Assembly: GCA_947179485.1 (NCBI GenBank)
Contig: OX359246.1
Coordinates: forward strand, 930,001-994,000
Source of the DNA: Allacma fusca
Taxonomy: Eukaryota > Arthropoda > Collembola > Symphypleona > Sminthuridae
Reading direction: 5' to 3'
DNA length: 64,000 nt
In this document: positions 34,659 to 48,072 of the stretch, piece after piece
Layout of the letters: each line of letters starts with the position of its first letter
How positions within the stretch are numbered: position 1 is the first letter of the stretch
Program-made: the position numbers and the translations under genes
The notes under the pieces: model-generated
What the model was told of the DNA's origin: nothing
Database searches by the model: none
The model's input: only the letters and a program-made list of their open reading frames with translations

Positions 34659-37600
34659 AAGTCGGATTTAGTAGCTGTGGAAACTAAACTGGGGTGGACT
34701 CTGATGGGAGAGGTAACAAAATCTAATCATGTAGATACTTTGGTACTAATAGTTAGTAGTTTGATGAACTCCCATGCACAACTGTCGAACCTTTGGCAAC
34801 TCGAGACAATTGGGATTAATGATCCCGTAGACGTTACTTCCAGAGAGGAGTTGGAATCAGCCGCAAGAGAGAATTTCTGTAACACATTGAGCATCAATGA
34901 AGAAGGAAGATACGAAGTTCATCTTCCATGGGTGGAAGGACATCCTAAGTTAGGCTCCAACCGAGGAATCGCTGAACGGAAACTTTTGACTGCTACCAAT
35001 AAGTTGAAAGAAATTGGGCGCTATCAGGATTATGCTAACGTATTTTCACAATGGTTAGAAATGGGCGTAATAAAAGTCGTTCCGGATCGGGAGAATGATA
35101 ACAGCGTCCATTATCTTCCACATAGGGCCGTTATCAAGGACAGTAGTGCGACTACTAAAGTGAGGCCCATGTTTGATGCATCTGCTCATGAAAAGGGATT
35201 TCCTTCCCTTAATGACTGCCTTGAAAAAGTCTCTAATTTGATCGAGAAGATTTCAGTACTGCTCATTCGTTTTCGGGAAAAGGCTGTTGGAGTTACATCC
35301 GACATAAGCAAGGCATTTCTCCAGCTAAGCGTTACGCGCAAAGACAGGAACTTCCTTCGTTCCCTGAAATTTTGGAGAAATTCCTGACGTGGGCAATGGA
35401 ACTCCCCTCTTTGACTCATGCAAAGATACCAAGATGGGTCACAGAACGCTATAGTGAGAGGAAGACCTGGACTCTGCATATCTTTTCCGATGCAAGTAAG
35501 TTGGCGACTTCCTTCGATCGGAATCCAGTCGGGGCACGGTGGTACAACTCGTGGTCGCAAAATCGCGAGTAGCCCCATTGAAACAAGTTACCATACCGAG
35601 GTTGGAGCTACTATCTTGTGTTATTGGCACACGACTCGCTACTGGGGTAAAAAGAAGTATGTGCTTGGATGGCATCCCATGCTACTATTGGACAGATTCA
35701 TCAACTGACTTATACTGGATCAATAAGGATGACCAATGGGGAACATTTGTTGGAAACCGTGTGAAGGAGATCCGATCCACAACAACATTTGAGCAGTGGA
35801 GACATATTCCGGGGGTTCTTAACCCAGTAGATCTTCCTTCAAGAGGATGTACTGCTAAGCAAATTGTAGAATCCCGTTGGTGGGAGGGCCCCGCTTGGCT
35901 AAGGTTACCATCGGATGGCTGGCCTAGTTCAACTGTGGATATCGAAGAGGAATTGGTCAACAAAGAGAGGAGAAGAACTGTATCCTCATTGTTAGTATCT
36001 CAATCTGGTTGGAGTTTGGTACGAAAGATATTCGCGGACCTAAGCAATTACACGAAGATAACCCGACGTGTAGCAATCTATCTACGATTTCTAAGATGAC
36101 TCAATAAGAAGGAAGCGAAATATGGCAATTTTACCGTGAGAGAGATTGATGAGGCCGAATTAATTCTTTTGAGAGCAGTGCAGTTAGATGCGTTTGGAAA
36201 ACATCCGGCCCAAATATCCAAAGAGATGGCCGTATTTGAAGACAAGGACAGGATTTACCGGATCAAGACCAGGCTCTTACTTGGAGATGACCCAGACACT
36301 TTTAAGTTTCCAATTCTACTCCCAGGATGTCACGTGGTCACGGATATGTTGGTTAAGCAGCAACATATTGAGAATTCTCACGTTGGAGTTCAAGGGTTGC
36401 TAAGTATTTTGCGGGAAAAATATTGGATATTGCGGGGTCGTCAAAGCGTGCGAAGAATATTTAAGACATGCACTCGATGTCAAGGATACGAATCTACCCA
36501 TTTTCAGAATAAGCAGGCTCCTCTTCCGAAAGATAGAATCCGAGAAGCTGGGGTTTTTGAAGTAGTTGGGGTCGACTTAGCAGGCCCATTGTATCTCAAG
36601 GGTAATGAGAAAGCTTGGGTGGTGATTTATATTTGCGCTTTGTACCGCGCTGTTCATTTTGGACTCGTTACCTCCATTTCCACAGAGCGCTTCATCATGT
36701 CTTTAAGAAGATTTATTGGCAAGAGAGGCCGGCCCACTACAATGTACAGTGATAACGGTGCAAACTTTGTGGGAACTGATAATCTTTTCAAACGGGTGGA
36801 TTGGGGGTTAGTTGAGAAATTCTCATGTCAGAAAAGGATTCAATGGCGGTTCAATCCTCCATCGGCAGCTTGGTGGGGAGGTTGGTGTGAGAGAATCGTC
36901 CGAATTCTAAAACATCATCTCCGGAGAGTTCTAGGGAAGGCCACGTTGGATTACGAGGAGCTGATGACCACGTTTCTGAGGATATGTCCGACCTAATCCC
37001 CATTACTCCTGCAGTATTTCTGAGTGACCTGAGAGGACAGCGAGTCATTGAATAAGCACTGGCGTAGGAGACAAAAGTTACGCGAGGATCTGCGAAAGCG
37101 TTTTCGAGCAGAGTACATGAGCCAACTGGTTGAGAAATCTGTGAGTCAACGAAAATTCCGTGTGGTCAATGTGTGAGAAGTTGTCCTAATTGGCAGTGAT
37201 AACGTAAAGCAAATGAACTGGCCCCTGGGAAAAGTATTAGAGGTCATCCCTGGCAGGGATGGAAATTCACGTGTTGTCAGAGTGAAGACAGCAGTCGGAG
37301 AATATACTCGTCCAATTCAGCGTGAACGTGGACGAATTTGCTGAGAAAGAGGAACCAGAACCCAAGAATGACATTTCGCAGTTAACAGTACACCCGGCTG
37401 AACCAGTCAAGGTATTCAAGACCCATAGTGGAAGACATGTGAAAGCCCCCATCAAGTATATTGCCACACAGATGTCAATGTTTACTCATGGTTCCTAGAG
37501 GAATGTATGGTTTTATTATTGAGTTATTAAATAACTCAGGTGGGAGAATGTGGGAAATAGATGTACATATGTATTGGGTACATACCAATGGAGTCTCATT

Positions 37601-37918
37601 GTCAGCGGAGTGGATTCTTGCGTGGCCGTGGTTACTTCACTTCACGCCAACTACTCGACTCAGGAGTGTAGCTATTATGTAACAAATTATTTCATTCATT
37701 CGATACATTTATAACTATGTACACCGTCTTCTCATTTGTGCGTTTCTTTCACGTGGGCACTCTTATTATTTTACTCATATAAATGATCTATGCAAATAAT
37801 TATTGAGTATCTCTGATCTGCCCGTCGGTGTGTCACTTATTGTTTTTTGCTGTTGTCAGTACTATTGTATTTTGCACACTGAATAAAACTCTTAAAAAAC
37901 TCTTCTAAATTTTCCACA
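34659..37918 (+). mobile_element. BEL/Pao retroelement fossil, first copy, beginning within pol
   Basis: Plus strand. The copy starts at ETKLGWTLMGEV. Recognisable parts are the N-terminal portion of reverse transcriptase (HYLPHRAVIKDSSATTKVRP), an RNase H region (YYWTDSS), integrase with its zinc-binding and catalytic segments (about 36300-36950, with TMYSDNGANFVG and NPPSAAWWGGWCERI) and the 3' LTR. Gag, protease and 5' LTR are absent. It is broken, with roughly five or more breaks. It is related to, but clearly distinct from, the BEL/Pao copy at the window end. Confidence 0.85.
37549..37918 (+). repeat. 3' LTR of the first BEL/Pao copy
   Basis: About 370 bases from TGTGGGAAATAG to AAATTTTCCACA, so the ends form a short inverted repeat. 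An AATAAA near 37881 fits a poly(A) signal. No partner LTR is in the window. Confidence 0.7.
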
Positions 37919-38263
37919 CCAATGGTCTGCATTTGACTTTAGTGTATCTAAAGTAGCAACTACCAACAGTTACTTATTTCTTATACACGTACTATATTTT
38001 CTTGAAGGTTCTACTTGACTCCTATCTCCGATCTACTCCGAGCGTACTACTTCATTTTGTCGAGGTTTCTATCTATGTTCAGATTTTTCCTACAAGCGTT
38101 TCCGTTCGGACTTCAGGTCTATTACTGCTTCCTGTGTTTCCTAAACGGAACTGTGCTCGGGTGTTATCTAACTGAACTTGATAATAGTATAGTCGTACTT
38201 ACTTATCGAAACTGTAGTGGACGTAGCTGGTTGTGAATTGTGTCTGAAAACTTATTCTTGTTA

Positions 38264-38271
38264 CTTCTGAG
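38264..38271. repeat. 8-base target-site duplication, left copy
   Basis: CTTCTGAG, repeated exactly at 38613-38620. Confidence 0.9.
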
Positions 38272-38612
38272 CAGGGTTGGCAAGTGGCAAGAAATCGCCT
38301 GGTCAATATTGGTAAAATCCGGTTCTAACCGGCTTGGACCTTTTGTATGCGTTGGTATTATTATTGGTTATACCACCGGCTTGGTTAAAATTAGGCATGC
38401 ATGAACACAGGGTTGTCAAATGGTCAGAAATGGCCTGGTCTTTATTGGCTAAAATCGGTTCTAACCGGCATGGAGCTGTTGTATAGGTTTGTACAAAATG
38501 GCCAAAATTAATATTATCCAAATAAATCCACTATCCAATAAAAACCAGTTGTTGCCATTTCTTGCCACTGGCTTGGCCTTTACTAATAAAATCCGTTTTT
38601 TTGCCAACCCTG
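38272..38612. mobile_element. Short non-autonomous hAT-type element
   Basis: 341 bases. Both tips read CAGGGTTGGCAA inward and an exact 8-base duplication CTTCTGAG flanks it. The left 66 bases are directly repeated at 38408-38474 with a few changes, so the left end was duplicated inside the element. No ORF. Confidence 0.9.
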
Positions 38613-38620
38613 CTTCTGAG
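38613..38620. repeat. 8-base target-site duplication, right copy
   Basis: CTTCTGAG, identical to 38264-38271. Confidence 0.9.
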
Positions 38621-39814
38621 TTAACTCTGAGTTGACTGAGATTCGGATGACGAACACAGAAAATTTGATGGAATCTGTAATTACTACAAGTCTAGCCAAT
38701 ATTCCTGGCAATATTCCTATCCCCGTTCGTGTAAATCCGTGTTTGTATACGTTCCCTGTATATCCTCTCTTAGTGCCCTTATGAAACTAGAGTCGGGTAT
38801 TCTTCACTGAAGTGTACCCTCCACTGATTTCATGAACTAGGGTTCAATATAAAGATTACGAGGTCGTCCAAACAAGCTACTACAAAACGTACGATTTGGT
38901 ATACTGTATTTCGTTTTTATGGTTTTTATAAAATGACAATTTGCGGACTTATGATACTGCATCTTCCTACTACATACCTGTAATTATATTACGATTCTTT
39001 ATTTAATCCCTGCGAAGACGTCATTCACGAATACAAAATTGTCTGTTCTCTTTCATCAAATTCCAATCGAATTCGACTTTCTTGGTAAATGGAATGACTA
39101 ATTGGGTTCACTCCTAAATACTTTACAGCTCATGAATCCGTGGAAACTGTTCTGGATGAGACAATTTGGGATCAAGAGTAAAACTTTCTTCTAAATAGAT
39201 ACATACTTTCACAATAAGTACCATTGTGAGGCACAAAAATAATTGAGTCCTCATGTTGAGTTCCGAAAAAAAAAATTCTGGTAAGTCTTGATTGTCCACT
39301 GAGTAGTCTCAAGTATTGAGCTCTCTAGAGTGATGGGAATGATTATGAGAACTCTCGGTTGAGAGCCTCTGTCTTATACTCCTCTTTTGTTTATTGTTTA
39401 CGTGTTTTCCAAATGCGGAAAGAATTGTGATGGTCGAGATCTAGGTTAAGATCTGACCTGTAACTTCCTGTGGCGTAACTTATTACATCCTAGGATTATG
39501 AGATCATTTGAATTGTTGAAACACATCCTTCATTTTTGTTTGATTTTCAATACATTTTGTTATTATTTTTATTTGATTTTTCTCTTATTACTACACTGTT
39601 TTGTTGACGGCTATGCAACATCCACCGTAAATCCCAATGGCTGATGTCACATAGCGTCTTGTTAAAATGCAACTACACTAGATCATTCCTTTGCAGAAAT
39701 GAATTAATCTACATTCCCCTAAGGAATTACTCCCGTCATTGGGCAATTTTGCTCCCGCTTGTTTTTTTTATGGCCGTGACTAAGCTGTTGGTTGTCTGGC
39801 CGACGTACTCTTTG
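38621..39814. other. Unassigned DNA, may contain the end of the long gypsy fossil
   Basis: No coding region. The 3' LTR of the minus-strand gypsy element should lie near here, but no second LTR copy is available to define it. Confidence 0.35.
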
Positions 39815-42800
39815 TTAGGTTATTGACGTTCTTCTTGTTGATTGTAAGACCCCTCGTGGGTGTCCTTCTCGGCTTCTTCGTCTCTCTTCGTTCGAAATGA
39901 CAACACGATGAATGGGTGGGATTGGGTAGGGGTTGAATCTCGTCCTGCGTGATATCGTTCCTTCCTTAACTCTCGTACGAGTTGTTCTCTCTGTTGGTAT
40001 AGAGATGGAAATGTATCTGATCTGTCTTGATGTGTTAACTGGGTCCCTTCTGAGCGTGTTTAGCACCTCGTGTTCAGGATCTCTGAAGATGATTTCGATG
40101 TCCGTTCGCTATCCCAGCGTTTGGACTAGGTTTTCCAATTCTCGCTCTGCCAGCCTGGCTTCCACCACAATTGATTGCCAAAATGGCCCCATTGGAACCT
40201 CTCTATTGCTTGATTTACCAGATGTATTGGGGTTACTCCTGGTCTTCGTCCATCTTCTTCTCTCATAATGTAGGGTTGGTAGTGGGGTCCCTCTGGCCGT
40301 TCGCGGATCATTTCCCGTATCCTGTGGAATTGTTCCTTCTCCCAGATTCTGACTGTAATAATCTCGTCCAGGTATAAGAATCTTCCAGCACCTCGGGGAT
40401 GTCGCACAGTGACTACTCCTCCGGGCTCTCGTCTCATGTGGAGTGTCGTAGGCTTTTCCCCTTCGTTTGCGCCGATCATCGCGAACATCCAGTCTTCCCA
40501 TTGTCCAATTTCCTGTAAGATTTCTGAGATTTGATTTTGTCGGGATCCGGTACTATGGTTAAGTGAACCTAAACGCTACCATTCTTCGATCGCTTCCTCC
40601 TGCTGGTATAGAGTTATCGTCCGTTCAGCCATACTCGCGAATTCCGTGAAACTAAGTAAATGCGGAGGTGTGTTAGCTAACATCTCCAAGGCTTTTTCTC
40701 CACGTGGGATGATGGCTTCTCCTTTTACTATAATATACTATTTTACGACTCCATCCAAGCTGTCGTCCAACTATAAATGCTTCTGAAGTTGCAATCTCAA
40801 CAGTTTGTTGTGGTTAGGGTGGCATTTCCGGTGTTTATCTTGATGTCCTTTTCATTCTCCTGATCCAAAGAATTTTCCTGAGCAAGCACTCGCTCGAGCT
40901 CTCCGGATGTTGCCGTTGACGTGGCAGGGCTAAGTTTCCAATCCCTGATGGTGACCGGAAATTCTCTCGTAGCTGGATCGATCTGAGATTCTCTGCATAC
41001 TTGTTGAAAGTTCACTATGATCCGCCAGTCGAGCCATTTTTGACGGTGTTCGATCAAGTCCTTGGTTAACTTATCCTTTTGTTTCTGCATCTCTGAGGTG
41101 TCCATACTGCACAAGTGCAGGTGATGAATAAGTTGTTCTTGATCCTTAATTTTTCGAGTTGTTGAGCTGGTCCAAACAGTTTCGCCACTGTCTTTCTCAT
41201 TTCTTGCTTGGCTTTCTTCTGCATTCGCAGGCGCTTCTTAGTGATGTTTCACACTCCTCCTGGATTTGTGAGCCTCTGATGGTCGTGATAGTGTGTCGGG
41301 GCCTTTCACATCCTCGCTTTTTGCATGGAGGTATCGTCGCCTCCTCCTCTTCATCTTCCTCTTCTGAATCTGAAGTTGACTCGTCTGTCTCTGGCCATTG
41401 AGGTGGTTCATTTCTTTCCTCGTTCATCTCTTCGCTCCAGAGTGTTACGTGCACTAGTGGTGGAATGGGCTCCGGTGTTGTTGTCGGTGTCTCTGCTCTT
41501 ACAATAAAGACGGCTGGTTGTCGTGGTGTTGGCTCGGTTCGAGTAAGTATTGTTGGAGTTGGTGTCTTGACTGCCTCCGTGTGCGTTTGTACTGGTAAGG
41601 CTATAGGTGTTACCAGCTATGACTCCCTTTCTATTTCCCGCCTGTGTTCCCTCTGCGGTTGTGGTGGTGTCGGAGTTTTGTCCCTTCGAACCCTTGTTTT
41701 GGGTGGACTATCTAAACAGTTACGTGACCTGTCACCATCCCGTCGTTTCCTGACTTCGGATGAAGAGTCAGGCTCACGTGTGCGAGTTCTGGAATCCCTG
41801 GAGTTGTACCCGTCTCCCGAACTTCCTCTGGAGCCTCCTTGTCTGTACTCCTCTTGGATTCCTCTCGTTTACCCGCGTCCTCTCCCATCTGGGTTGTTGA
41901 ATGCTAGGTTTGCTGCATTCCTTGGCGTGTCTCTTCTCCTCTCATCTGTTCGCTCGTCTCGGTTGGCTGGTCCGTAATTTATATTGACCCGCCTTGCCGT
42001 TTCCTCTCTGATTGCCCGTTGCTTTTCTTCCTGCGTGGTGGGCCATTCGCTCACGTTTGGGATGTGTACTTGGGTGACTCCGAAGTCCTGGTTGTCGATG
42101 AATCTTCTTTTGTACGATTCTTTTGTAGTTTTGTCCCTCTCCCTCTGTAGACTGTCCTTATAATCCCATGGGTTTCTAAGGTAGTCTGCGTCTGGGACTA
42201 GTTCATTTTCCACGTCATTTTCTGATCTATATGGTTTGATTAACCATGGATCTCCTGGCAGACGGTTTCGTAACTTACAGTTTGGAGGTTTCCTTCGGAT
42301 TGGAGTGGGGTCGAAATCTTGTCCCTTGAATAAGTAGAGTAGTTCCTCTGGTGCCCTATTACCATCCTGAATGTCTTTCTGATGCTCTGGGAAGTTTATG
42401 GAGCCACAGTACTGAGGTTCTCTTTTGCAGAGTCTGTAGTCGATTGGCAGCTCTCTTCCGTTCTTGAGCACTCCTAATAGTAATGAGTGGGTGATAAATT
42501 CTCTGCCATCTCGTCCTTTGATGATGATGATTCGGTTGGGAATCCTTCCGTCGATACGATTTACTACCTCCAATCTCCCTGTGTCCGCGTTTGGTAATAT
42601 TTTTGCCTGAGGTGGTTCGATGGGTTACGTATTGCTTCCAATATCATGGTCTATCCATATCGTCGCGATCCACTCCTGGTCGTTCTTACCCAGACGAACG
42701 TGTTGACCTATTGTCGGTCATTTCTTTGTAGGTAAAGAATTCTTGGATGTGTTAGGTCCTGGCCTTGTGTACGTACCTATGAGACGCAACATTCTTCTGC

Positions 42801-44303
42801 CTTGGTAGTGTAGGTAGCTGATGAGATTGACTTGTTCGCCGACTCTTAATTCAACTTCATCTGCTCTGAAACAAACGCAATCTGGAATTTGTGTTAGGAC
42901 TCGAGCGTTGTTCATGCCCTTTCAGAGTGATCCTGTTCTCCTGGTCTGTCGACGCTTTCGGGTGGGGTACCTTCGGTCTTGACGGTGCGCTTCCTCCTTG
43001 TCGCCTCTTCCGTGAATCTCTGGTTCTCCTCCCGAATTTTCTGGATCTTCTTTTGTACTTGCTTCAGTTCTTTCTCTATCTTCAGCCTCCGATTGGTGAG
43101 TTCCACTGAGTAATACAACGTCCTCTTGTGTATCCTGGAGATTCTCTCTGTTGCTCAGAGTTCTGTTGCTCTTGACTGGGTGGGCTTTCCGTTTAATTCC
43201 ACTTTGGTGGGCTGTTCCACTGCCTCTCGCTCATCTGAGTTTATTGATGTTTTTTGCTTACTGTTCTTGTTGGCGACCCTTGATCTGTAGTTCCTTCAGC
43301 TTTCTTCGTATATTCGCGATGACTTGCCTCCGTTATTCCAATTCATTCTGCAATCGGCGGAGTTGGGTCAGTAATCCCCGTTCAAATTCTTTATTGCATT
43401 GGTGTTCGATTCTATGCTGATGGGACCCGATCTTCACATGAAGTTGTGCTGGATTTTGATGTGAAATACTTAAATTTTTAAGTGTTCCGGTATGAGTGTT
43501 TTCAACTGTTTCACTGTCTTCTTGAGATTTATGTTCTCCTCCTGGAGATGTTTGATGGTTTCTATTGCTGTTTTCAGGTCGTTGTGCCGGCGATCCGCCT
43601 CTTTCCTTAATTCTCTCACTTCGCCTTCGAGGTGGTAGATTGTTTTCTTTGCGTTGAGGTATCTCACACGGACAAGTTGCTGTTCCTTCAACTGTCCCGA
43701 TGTTATTTCTCCCAATTCCTTGATTGTGAATTGACCTTCCTGGGTTTGTGAGACTTGGCTCGTCTCTGTCATCAAGTATGAGTTGAGTTTCTTCGTCACT
43801 TATTGGAATGATTCCTGTGACTTGTCCAGTCGAGCTGCAATTTCGTTTATTTGATCCCTCACCTTGTGGATTTCTTTGAGATTTGTCCCGTACCCCACTT
43901 CCGTCTTGGAACGTTGTTGAACAATCTTCTCTTGTTCTTCTGTTTGTTGAAGGATTCGCTGCCTGAGACAAATTTCGTTCTCCTTGGCTTGAATCAATTG
44001 AATTTGTAGGATTTCTATAATTTGGATCAGCTTCTTTCGATTGAGAGTCATTAAACTGCTTGCTTAATCCTTCTGTACTGGTTTCTCCAATCCTAGGAAG
44101 AAATTTCTGTACTCCAGGATCTCTTCTTGCATCTGTGGGTTCAACGCTGCAATCTGCTCCTCGATGTTTTGCTTGTGTGCTTCGTACCTGCGAATTTTTA
44201 ACAATGTCTTTACGCTTTCCAGTTGTAGTTTGTTCACTTTCTCTGGGATCTTTTCTATGTTCATGTGTCTTGGAACGTTTAAGGGGCCGTTCAAGTAATT
44301 CAT
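39815..44303 (-). other. ORF-rich tail downstream of integrase, no recognised domain
   Basis: Several long minus-strand open frames fill this 4.5 kb. They include a Gln/Glu-rich coiled-coil portion (44303 to about 43470), a charged portion with many Arg, Asp and Pro residues (42573-41869), an acidic and basic mixed portion (41454-41197) and a portion near 40500-40109. The plus strand is poor in A, so the minus strand reads rich in A and C, as in the leader at 57500-60834. No signal peptide or membrane segment is apparent, so a typical envelope protein is unlikely. I do not recognise any of it. It is probably an extra coding region of the gypsy fossil. Confidence 0.5.
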
Positions 44304-45009
44304 AACGCAGGGGTAGTGGGTGGCCCTACGAACTAACTTTATGCTTCGTTACGTGCATCGGGGTGTCATCGATCACCTTGGTACGTAACACAATGTTTTG
44401 ATGATCGTTCTTACCTCTGAAAATTAAATGACTCGTTTTTAAAGCTTCGAAGTTTACGACGAGTTGGTGGTCCTATTATAGACACACGTAACGTAAATTT
44501 CGTACATATACGATTTTTCACATACATCCTTCGAATCATTTGTCCAGGGAAAAGGCAAATTTGTCTTAAAGATTTGAAGTATTGTGAATCATTTATTGAA
44601 TTTTGTTTATTAATTTGAAAATTACAAATGGCACAATTTATTGCATGTGGAGCATGTTTCAAACCCCTTCCGGGTAACCCGGAGGAGATCAAGGAAGTGA
44701 TTATCACGCTGTAGCTTTAAGCTGTGGACATTTACTTCATAAATTCTGCCTGATTTCATTTTTTCAAGGAATTGAAAGTATAAACGCCGAATCGTTACCA
44801 CGAGAGAGATGAAGAGAGTGACATTGAAGGTATTGAAAGTATTGCTGACTGCTTAAAAGTCTATTTCTTGAATGTGAGGCTGAAGCCACAAATTGACTAA
44901 AGCTAATTTTACCAGATGAATCGTAGTCTTTAAGCAGGCATACATATATTTAATCTAATGTATTTGCTAAACCAGCATTTTAATTTCCGCTCTGAATTCG
45001 GATCCTCCG

Positions 45010-45490
45010 TCGCTCAGCAAGTTTTTCCATGCTTGAGAACTACCTTTTGCAGCAAAAACTCTGCTATTTGTTCCGCAGTTTTATCTGAAATAGCCTCGGC
45101 TATGACATATTTTGACACATAGTCCTGGGCAATTATTATGTACTTGTTGCCTTTTACACTGATCTGCATGGGACCTATGAGATCAATGCATAGTGCATCT
45201 CCTACATTTTCTATCCTTACAGGGTGTAAAAGTCCTGGCTTCATTCTCATGGACTTAGCCCCTTGACAGCTCTCATATGACATACTATGCGATTGAGGCA
45301 TTCATCTTTTTCCAAAAATACGACTTGTTGAGTCTGTGTAAAGTTTTCTGGAATCCTAGATGACCTCCACATAAAACATCGTGGGCTTTGGATAGTAAAA
45401 AATTTCTCAATACCCTGGGTACGTATAATTTACGTCCCTTCTTATGTACTACTATCAGAATGCCTTCCTCATCTAATACATACCTGCGGG
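45010..45490 (-). pseudogene. Gypsy-type integrase region of the long fossil
   Basis: Contains DALCIDLIGPMQISVKGNKY and IIAQDYVSKYVIAEAISDKT, the start of a retroviral-type integrase core with its first catalytic Asp. A zinc-binding segment lies just upstream in element order. Fossil part. Confidence 0.75.
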
Positions 45491-45506
45491 TATTTTCTTG
45501 CTACCT

Positions 45507-46930
45507 CTAATTAAGTTTATAAAGCTCCTTTATCTTTTCCAAAATGAGAAGGCAGTCGGGGTCATCCTTTTGCATCTCCTTGAGATTGTGTTCACTCAGC
45601 AATGTTACTTGTTTTTCTTCCTCTAGCGTCCAACACACAGGAATGTGTGTGGACTGATTTTCCTCCCTAGCTTCACACCCTTGCTGTGCGTAAGCTACCA
45701 CGAGTGATTTTATGACATGAGCCTTGGCTGTGCCTTTGCACTCTTCAGTCTCACTTCTTGCTGGATGGTCAGCGTGAAAGTCGCTTGGTACATGTAACGT
45801 CTTTTCATCTGCTACATTGCCGGGCACCTTCAGTGGCTGACACTTCCATACTCTTCCGTTTGTGAATTTTATTTCCCCTTCCCGGATATTTTGGCGTAAT
45901 TCTTGACCTGAGCGGGCTTGTAAGGATAATTCTTCCTCCGAATCATGCATGGGTGCATACCGTTGGATACTCGCCGGTTTTTTTCCTACAAATTCCACAG
46001 TGCGGACCTTTGCTGAATTAAATTCATCCAAGTTTAGATATCTTTCGAAATTTTCTTGGCTTTGATCTGATTGATATTTTCTGTCCTTGGATTATTGACA
46101 TCTTCTGCCCTGCACCTACTGAAGTACTTCCTTCAATAGGGAGCGCAGTCGGTGTTGATAATTGCAAAATTCTTTCCATTTTGATGTATTGTTCAAATTT
46201 GTTGACTGGCATGGGGTCCACCCACGTCTCCTCGAACATGAATTGGTCTTCAACTTTCGTGGGGTTATTTCCGGACGGATTGAACCCAGCTACACTGTCC
46301 TTTTCTTTCAGTGTCGGTTGGGTCTGTTCCTTCTGGACGTCTTCCTGATGTTCTTCTGGATTGTCCTGCGGTATTTCCATGGGGATGGCGTGTCGGGTAG
46401 CTGGATGGTTTGTTGCTGTATTTTTGTCCGCAGCAACCCTCCCGCTTTCCACGTTTGTCATTTCCGTTTTCGTCTCATCCTGGACGGTATTTTTATCTGA
46501 GTCGGGATCTACAACTATGGTAAGGATCTGTTGTCCAGCTTGAGTAGCATCAACTGGTCCTTCCATTCTTGTCGGTCTCGTTTTCATCGGAGTTTATTTC
46601 CTCCTGGATTTCTGGTGGTGTTTGATCAACATTTTCTTCTCTAGCATGCTGTGATTGGATTTGTAATTGGTGCTGGAGCGTGAGACTGTTTTGTCCCACC
46701 TCCACTCAAAATTACGATTCTTATGTTCTCTCCCTCATCTTTCCTCGTGCTATTTGCCTGCTGTGGAGTTGAAAATTCTTGTAGATCTAATTTATCAATG
46801 CCTGCGTTATGTGCTTCCATTTCTGCAATTTTCTGAGGTTTTCCTCGTAGATGTATTCATTTGTGAATTTCCAGCAGCCTTCCCTTTCATCAGAATCATC
46901 TGGTCGGAATTTGTGAATTACCACTAATTC
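45507..46930 (-). other. Linker between RNase H and integrase of the long gypsy fossil
   Basis: Two acidic, Gln/Glu/Thr-rich open frames (46587-46024 and 46031-45507) without a recognised fold. A linker this long is unusual for the family. Confidence 0.5.
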
Positions 46931-47073
46931 ATCCACGGATAATTACTATTCTTTGAGCGTCGGTGTACCGAGTGTAATTTGGTTTATTCGGTCTTCGACG
47001 CGCAAGGCATGGTATTCCCAGTCTTTTTCTTCTAGCTCTGGATTATAAACTAGAAATTCGGCTCGTAGTTTTG

Positions 47074-48072
47074 TCACCCTCCGAGGCTGTCTGACCAAGA
47101 CTTTTCCTCCTCATCCGTTTCTTCCTCGGAAGATTGGCTATCCTCATTCGTCCAGAATTTATCATCCTGATCTTCTTTGAACGTCTTTATGCTGACCACA
47201 CATGCCGGTGGTGGCTCGGGCCTATTCAGACGTGGTTTTGGGATTTCTGCGATTTCTTTCATGGCCATTTTATGATCTCGTATGGGATCTGGCTCAAAGT
47301 CAATTACATAGTCGTCTACATCTGCGAGATCTTCTTTTGTGTAGGGTAACGGTGCCCTTGATAAAAAGTCCGCATCTGGATGTAATGATCCTTTCTTATT
47401 TGTGATGGAAAAATCAAATTCCTGTAATTTGTTGACAAATTTGCTTATCCTGTGATTTGTATCCTTTTGCGCTTTAAGGTAACATAATGCAAGATGATCG
47501 CTGCTGATTTGAAAATTTCGCAAATAAAGATATTGTATAAATTTTCGCACTGCGAATACGGACGGAATAATTCTTAAGCTATTGGATGTTTACCATCCTC
47601 ATCTTGTAATACGCAGCATCCAAATCCTGCGATTGAGGCATCCGTGTGAAGTATACAATCCAACTCTAGGTTAAAATGTTTCAGTACTGGATGTGTCATT
47701 AATTTGCTCTTCAAAATGTTGAATGGTACGGTTGCATCTGTACTCCATTGAAAGCATCTAATTCTCTTTTTACATTCTGCTTTCCCCTTGCTCCCTATCC
47801 ATGATTGTGAGATGGGATTTGCAATCTTGGCGAAATCTTTAATGTATTTCCTGTAGAAACTGCAAATTCCAAAGAATTTTCTTGCCTCTGTTTCTGATTT
47901 TGGTACTGCTACATGTGGCATTGATTCTACTTTGGCTGGATCTGGGCTTGTACCTCCTCTTGATACTTTGAATCCCAATACTATGATCTCTTGAAATCCA
48001 AATTTACATTTTGTGGGTTTGAACTTGAAATTTGTATTGCTGGCTCCTAGGGAAAGCTCCTCAAGGATGCCA
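47074..48072 (-). pseudogene. Gypsy-type RNase H and end of reverse transcriptase
   Basis: Shows SETEARKFFGICSFYRKYIKDFA, the connection segment after gypsy reverse transcriptase, then LHTDASIAGFGCCVLQ and SSDHLALCYL with a HPDADFLSR stretch of RNase H. Fossil part of the long element. Confidence 0.82.

Noticed and set aside
40171-42000. Plus-strand frames rich in Leu, Ser and Val (for example 41465-41977)
   Set aside because: Complement of the charged minus-strand frames; composition fits a shadow rather than membrane proteins.
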